Source of the DNA: Lewinella sp039816955
Lineage (GTDB): Bacteria > Bacteroidota > Bacteroidia > Chitinophagales > Saprospiraceae
DNA: 15,503 nucleotides
Direction: 5' to 3'
NCBI GenBank assembly: GCA_039816955.1
Contig: JBCBWU010000179.1
Span: 1 to 15,503, forward strand
This document shows, in pieces, positions 13,803 to 15,503 of this stretch. Numbering within the stretch: the stretch's first letter is position 1; the number at the start of each line of letters is the position of its first letter. The translations under genes and the position numbers were made by a program. The notes beneath the pieces are model-generated. The model worked only from the letters and a program-made list of their open reading frames with translations, did no database searches and was not told the origin of the DNA.

Positions 13803-13942
13803 GAATAAAACGAGATTTCTAAGGGGGACAAAAACAAACTGGTATTACTTTATAACAGCCTGATTTTAAATAAGCTATACTTAGTTTAGCCTGAGTTAAT
13901 CTCTGGGTTAGGTGGACAAATCATGTGGATCATCTACCACCC

Positions 13943-13960
13943 TCATCGAAAAAATTAAAT
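13943..13960 (+). repeat. Direct repeat, copy 2 (18 bp)
   Basis: Identical to copy 1 and placed 30 bp from the end of the CHAT gene. Read on the minus strand, which is the direction of both flanking genes, it gives a T-rich ATTTAATTTTTTCGATGA. It is followed 2 bp later by CTCGTTTT. Possible roles are a protein-binding site, a 3'-end signal or a relic of a local duplication; the sequence does not decide. Confidence 0.85.
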
Positions 13961-13990
13961 AACTCGTTTTCTAGCGCTGATTTTTGAAAA

Positions 13991-15503
13991 TCACGCACGC
14001 CTTCCTCTAGCAATCATGCCCAGAAGCAGCAATCCCAAAGCCGCTCCTCCGACCCACCACCAGAGATTTGATGGCGAGATGGATACGGGTTCAATCTCGC
14101 CAATCACAATGGTGGAGGCCCAGTGAAGCGGTTGGCGGGTGACGGGACTGCTGATGTCATCGCTGGCCAGGTACTGGAGTTTGGCTTGCTGGAGTGCCTC
14201 ATCTTTAGGTAGTCCGCGATCCAATTGCTCGTAGAACAATTTCATGATGCGCGAGGTGGAGTTATCGGGAATACTCCATAAACTGGCTACTACCGATGGG
14301 ATACCGGCATAGTGAAAAGCACGAGCTAGGGTCATCGGCCCTTCCCCGGCTTGCAGTTTGCCGTAGGCGGTATTGCAGGCGCTGAGTACGACCATATCAC
14401 CGTCGAGTTCCATACCGTAGATTTCGGCAGCGCGCAAGAATACGTCCGAGGAATCCCCTTTAGTGAAGATGAGCGAAGAGTTCATCGGGAAATCCAGATC
14501 ATAGGTGCCGTGCATGGCTAGGTGCAAGAGGTTGTAGCCTTCGGCATTTTGCAGGAAATTTTCTTTAGTAACCGCTTCATTCAGCCAACTGGCACCTTGC
14601 GTTAACTCAGAAATAGCGCGGACTTCATCATCGGAATAAGCAAGTTGTCCCCAAAAACGAGTAGTGTCTGCGGTTTGGCCGCAGGGTAAGGTCCAGGTCG
14701 TATCAGCTTCTTTCCATTCGTGGTAGACAAAGTCTTTGAGGTATTCTAGTGTAGTAGCATCATACTCTGTGCCAAAACCGGCAAATCCTTTGGTGGCGGA
14801 GCGTGGATAAAAATCCTTTTCTAGCAACAGCTTACTGGAGTAGGCATAACTCAAAGCATACTTTTCGAGTACAAAGCCTTCGGATTTACGGACATCGGTG
14901 ATGTCCTTGTATAAGAGCGCCTCGAAGGAGAGAAAATTGAGTAGTCCATCGGGGATGATAACCAATCGGTCTTTTTGTTCACCTAAAGAAGTCAATGGAG
15001 TATCCAGTAGTAAGTTATAGAAGTAACGGCCCAGGCGGATATAAGTCGTTTCACAGTCATCCTCAATTCCATTGGTGAGTAATTCGCGAAATAGCTCAAT
15101 GGAATCAACTAGGCCTGCTGGTTTAGCTTGACTGAATACTTGCAGATTGGAGCCATCCATTACGAAAGTGTAGATACTATCCTGTCCGATGAAGTATTCT
15201 AATAGGGCTTGATCACCAGCAAGTTCTTGTTGCACCTCGCTCACCTGCGGTGGTTGGTCGGCGCTGTATTTGAGTTCGTAATAGGCGGGGTAGTCGCGCT
15301 CTAGCTGTTGGATGAATTGGTAATAAGTCTGCTCATACTCAAATACCACACTCTGTAAGCTGTCAATCTTCTGGTCTTGTTGGTAGGCGCTATACAGGAG
15401 ACGCTCCTGTTCAGTGAGGGCATCGCGTAGGGTTTTTTCTTCTTCCTGTACCTCCAGTGGTAGCCCAGCAAAGGTCATGGCACGATCGCTTTGTAGACTT
15501 TCC
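13991..15503 (-). CDS. CHAT-domain cysteine peptidase-like protein with C-terminal membrane anchor (5' truncated)
   Basis: The visible 503 residues are the C-terminal part of a CHAT (caspase HetF-associated with TPRs) protein. The frame is open to the window edge with eight codons before the first ATG (15478), so the gene starts outside, where TPR repeats would be expected. Domain order, numbered from that ATG: a helical, acidic linker (about 8-70), then the CHAT fold (about 80-460) with RLVIIPDGLLNFLSFEALLY, YAYSSKLLLE, catalytic-type H323 in LHLAMHGTYD, C368 in VVLSACNTAYGKLQ, GEGPMTLARAFHYAG, VVASLWSIPD and LHWASTIVIG. The His/Cys dyad is intact, so protease activity is plausible. A transmembrane helix with basic end (about 472-494, WWWVGGAALGLLLLGMIARGRR) would anchor it with the catalytic domain on one membrane face. 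Known CHAT proteases include separase-like and CRISPR-associated ones; no CRISPR or toxin partner is visible here. The substrate is unknown. Confidence 0.9.
   Translation of the reverse strand, partial: ESLQSDRAMTFAGLPLEVQEEEKTLRDALTEQERLLYSAYQQDQKIDSLQSVVFEYEQTYYQFIQQLERDYPAYYELKYSADQPPQVSEVQQELAGDQALLEYFIGQDSIYTFVMDGSNLQVFSQAKPAGLVDSIELFRELLTNGIEDDCETTYIRLGRYFYNLLLDTPLTSLGEQKDRLVIIPDGLLNFLSFEALLYKDITDVRKSEGFVLEKYALSYAYSSKLLLEKDFYPRSATKGFAGFGTEYDATTLEYLKDFVYHEWKEADTTWTLPCGQTADTTRFWGQLAYSDDEVRAISELTQGASWLNEAVTKENFLQNAEGYNLLHLAMHGTYDLDFPMNSSLIFTKGDSSDVFLRAAEIYGMELDGDMVVLSACNTAYGKLQAGEGPMTLARAFHYAGIPSVVASLWSIPDNSTSRIMKLFYEQLDRGLPKDEALQQAKLQYLASDDISSPVTRQPLHWASTIVIGEIEPVSISPSNLWWWVGGAALGLLLLGMIARGRRA

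Larger units (their letters stand above)
13672..13990. other. 319-bp AT-rich intergenic region with paired repeats
   Basis: This gap separates the CHAT gene (minus, ending at 13991) from the DUF1648 gene (minus, starting at 13671). It holds two exact copies of an 18-mer (listed separately), inverted octamers AAAACGAG (13807-13814) and CTCGTTTT (13963-13970) just after each copy, and a near-match to the -7 box on the minus strand (TATCTTTA, 13700 to 13693) 22 bp before the DUF1648 ATG. GGTGG (13912-13916) can pair with CCACC (13937-13941). No convincing gene or canonical terminator was found. Confidence 0.6.

Noticed and set aside
13716..13808. 30-codon plus-strand ORF in the CHAT/DUF1648 gap
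   Set aside because: Short, basic and without promoter or conservation evidence.
13628..13837. 69-codon minus-strand frame upstream of and overlapping the DUF1648 gene
   Set aside because: It has no homology-like pattern and occupies the likely promoter region in another frame.
13912..13941. GGTGG/CCACC hairpin as terminator of the CHAT gene
   Set aside because: Only a 5-bp stem with a 20-nt interval and no T-run on the minus strand directly after it.
13991..15503. CHAT gene as part of a CRISPR type III-E or other defence island
   Set aside because: No effector, repeat array, nuclease or toxin is visible in the window; downstream genes are DUF1648 and HEAT-like. The upstream side cannot be seen.
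1..15503. tRNA, rRNA, CRISPR array, insertion sequence or prophage
   Set aside because: Intergenic regions were read for cloverleaf-like arms, spaced repeats and transposase motifs; none was found, though a covariance-model scan was not possible.

Overview
The window looks like a chromosomal stretch from a marine-type Bacteroidota, most likely Saprospiria (Lewinella-like). The grounds are: the C-terminus of SprA, the giant outer-membrane pore of the type IX secretion system (T9SS), which is confined to this phylum; an RprX/RprY two-component pair; several promoters fitting the Bacteroidota -7 consensus TAnnTTTG; a multidomain lamin-tail protein with a T9SS-like C-terminal domain; and no clear Shine-Dalgarno sequences ahead of the genes. 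The genus is an inference. No rRNA, tRNA, CRISPR array, insertion sequence, phage gene or integrase is visible. Most of the genes are ordinary core or family-level genes.

Layout. 1-1602: 3' part of sprA, then an intrinsic terminator. 1818-4190: histidine kinase rprX and response regulator rprY. 4191-4435: a leader-like region with a promoter box, a hairpin and a perfect intrinsic terminator just 28 bp before pyrD (4436-5479). A 20-codon ORF runs through the terminator and stops 8 nt before pyrD. 5499-5540: a long terminator hairpin between pyrD and a convergent Kazal-type lipoprotein gene (5553-5771, minus). 5932-7770: a secreted GH2 glycosidase with the beta-glucuronidase N-x-K motif. It converges through a bidirectional terminator on asd (7829-8854, minus). 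8855-8963: a compact divergent promoter region. 8964-12629: a three-gene plus-strand operon coding for an LTD/Ig-like T9SS cargo protein, a YdeI/OmdA-family protein and an unknown exported protein. 12635-13671: a minus-strand pair coding for a HEAT-like helical protein and a DUF1648 membrane protein. 13672-13990: an intergenic region holding an exact 18-bp direct repeat. 13991-15503: the C-terminal part of a CHAT-domain cysteine peptidase with an intact His/Cys dyad and a C-terminal membrane anchor, cut by the window end.

How the genes relate. SprA is the exit pore through which T9SS cargo such as the lamin-tail protein would leave the cell. RprX/RprY form one signalling unit. pyrD (pyrimidine synthesis) and asd (lysine, threonine, methionine and diaminopimelate synthesis) are housekeeping genes. 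The best candidate for something undescribed is the pyrD leader, which resembles the E. coli pyrL-pyrB attenuator in layout. Next come the paired repeats beside the CHAT gene and the likely leaderless promoter of the lamin-tail gene.
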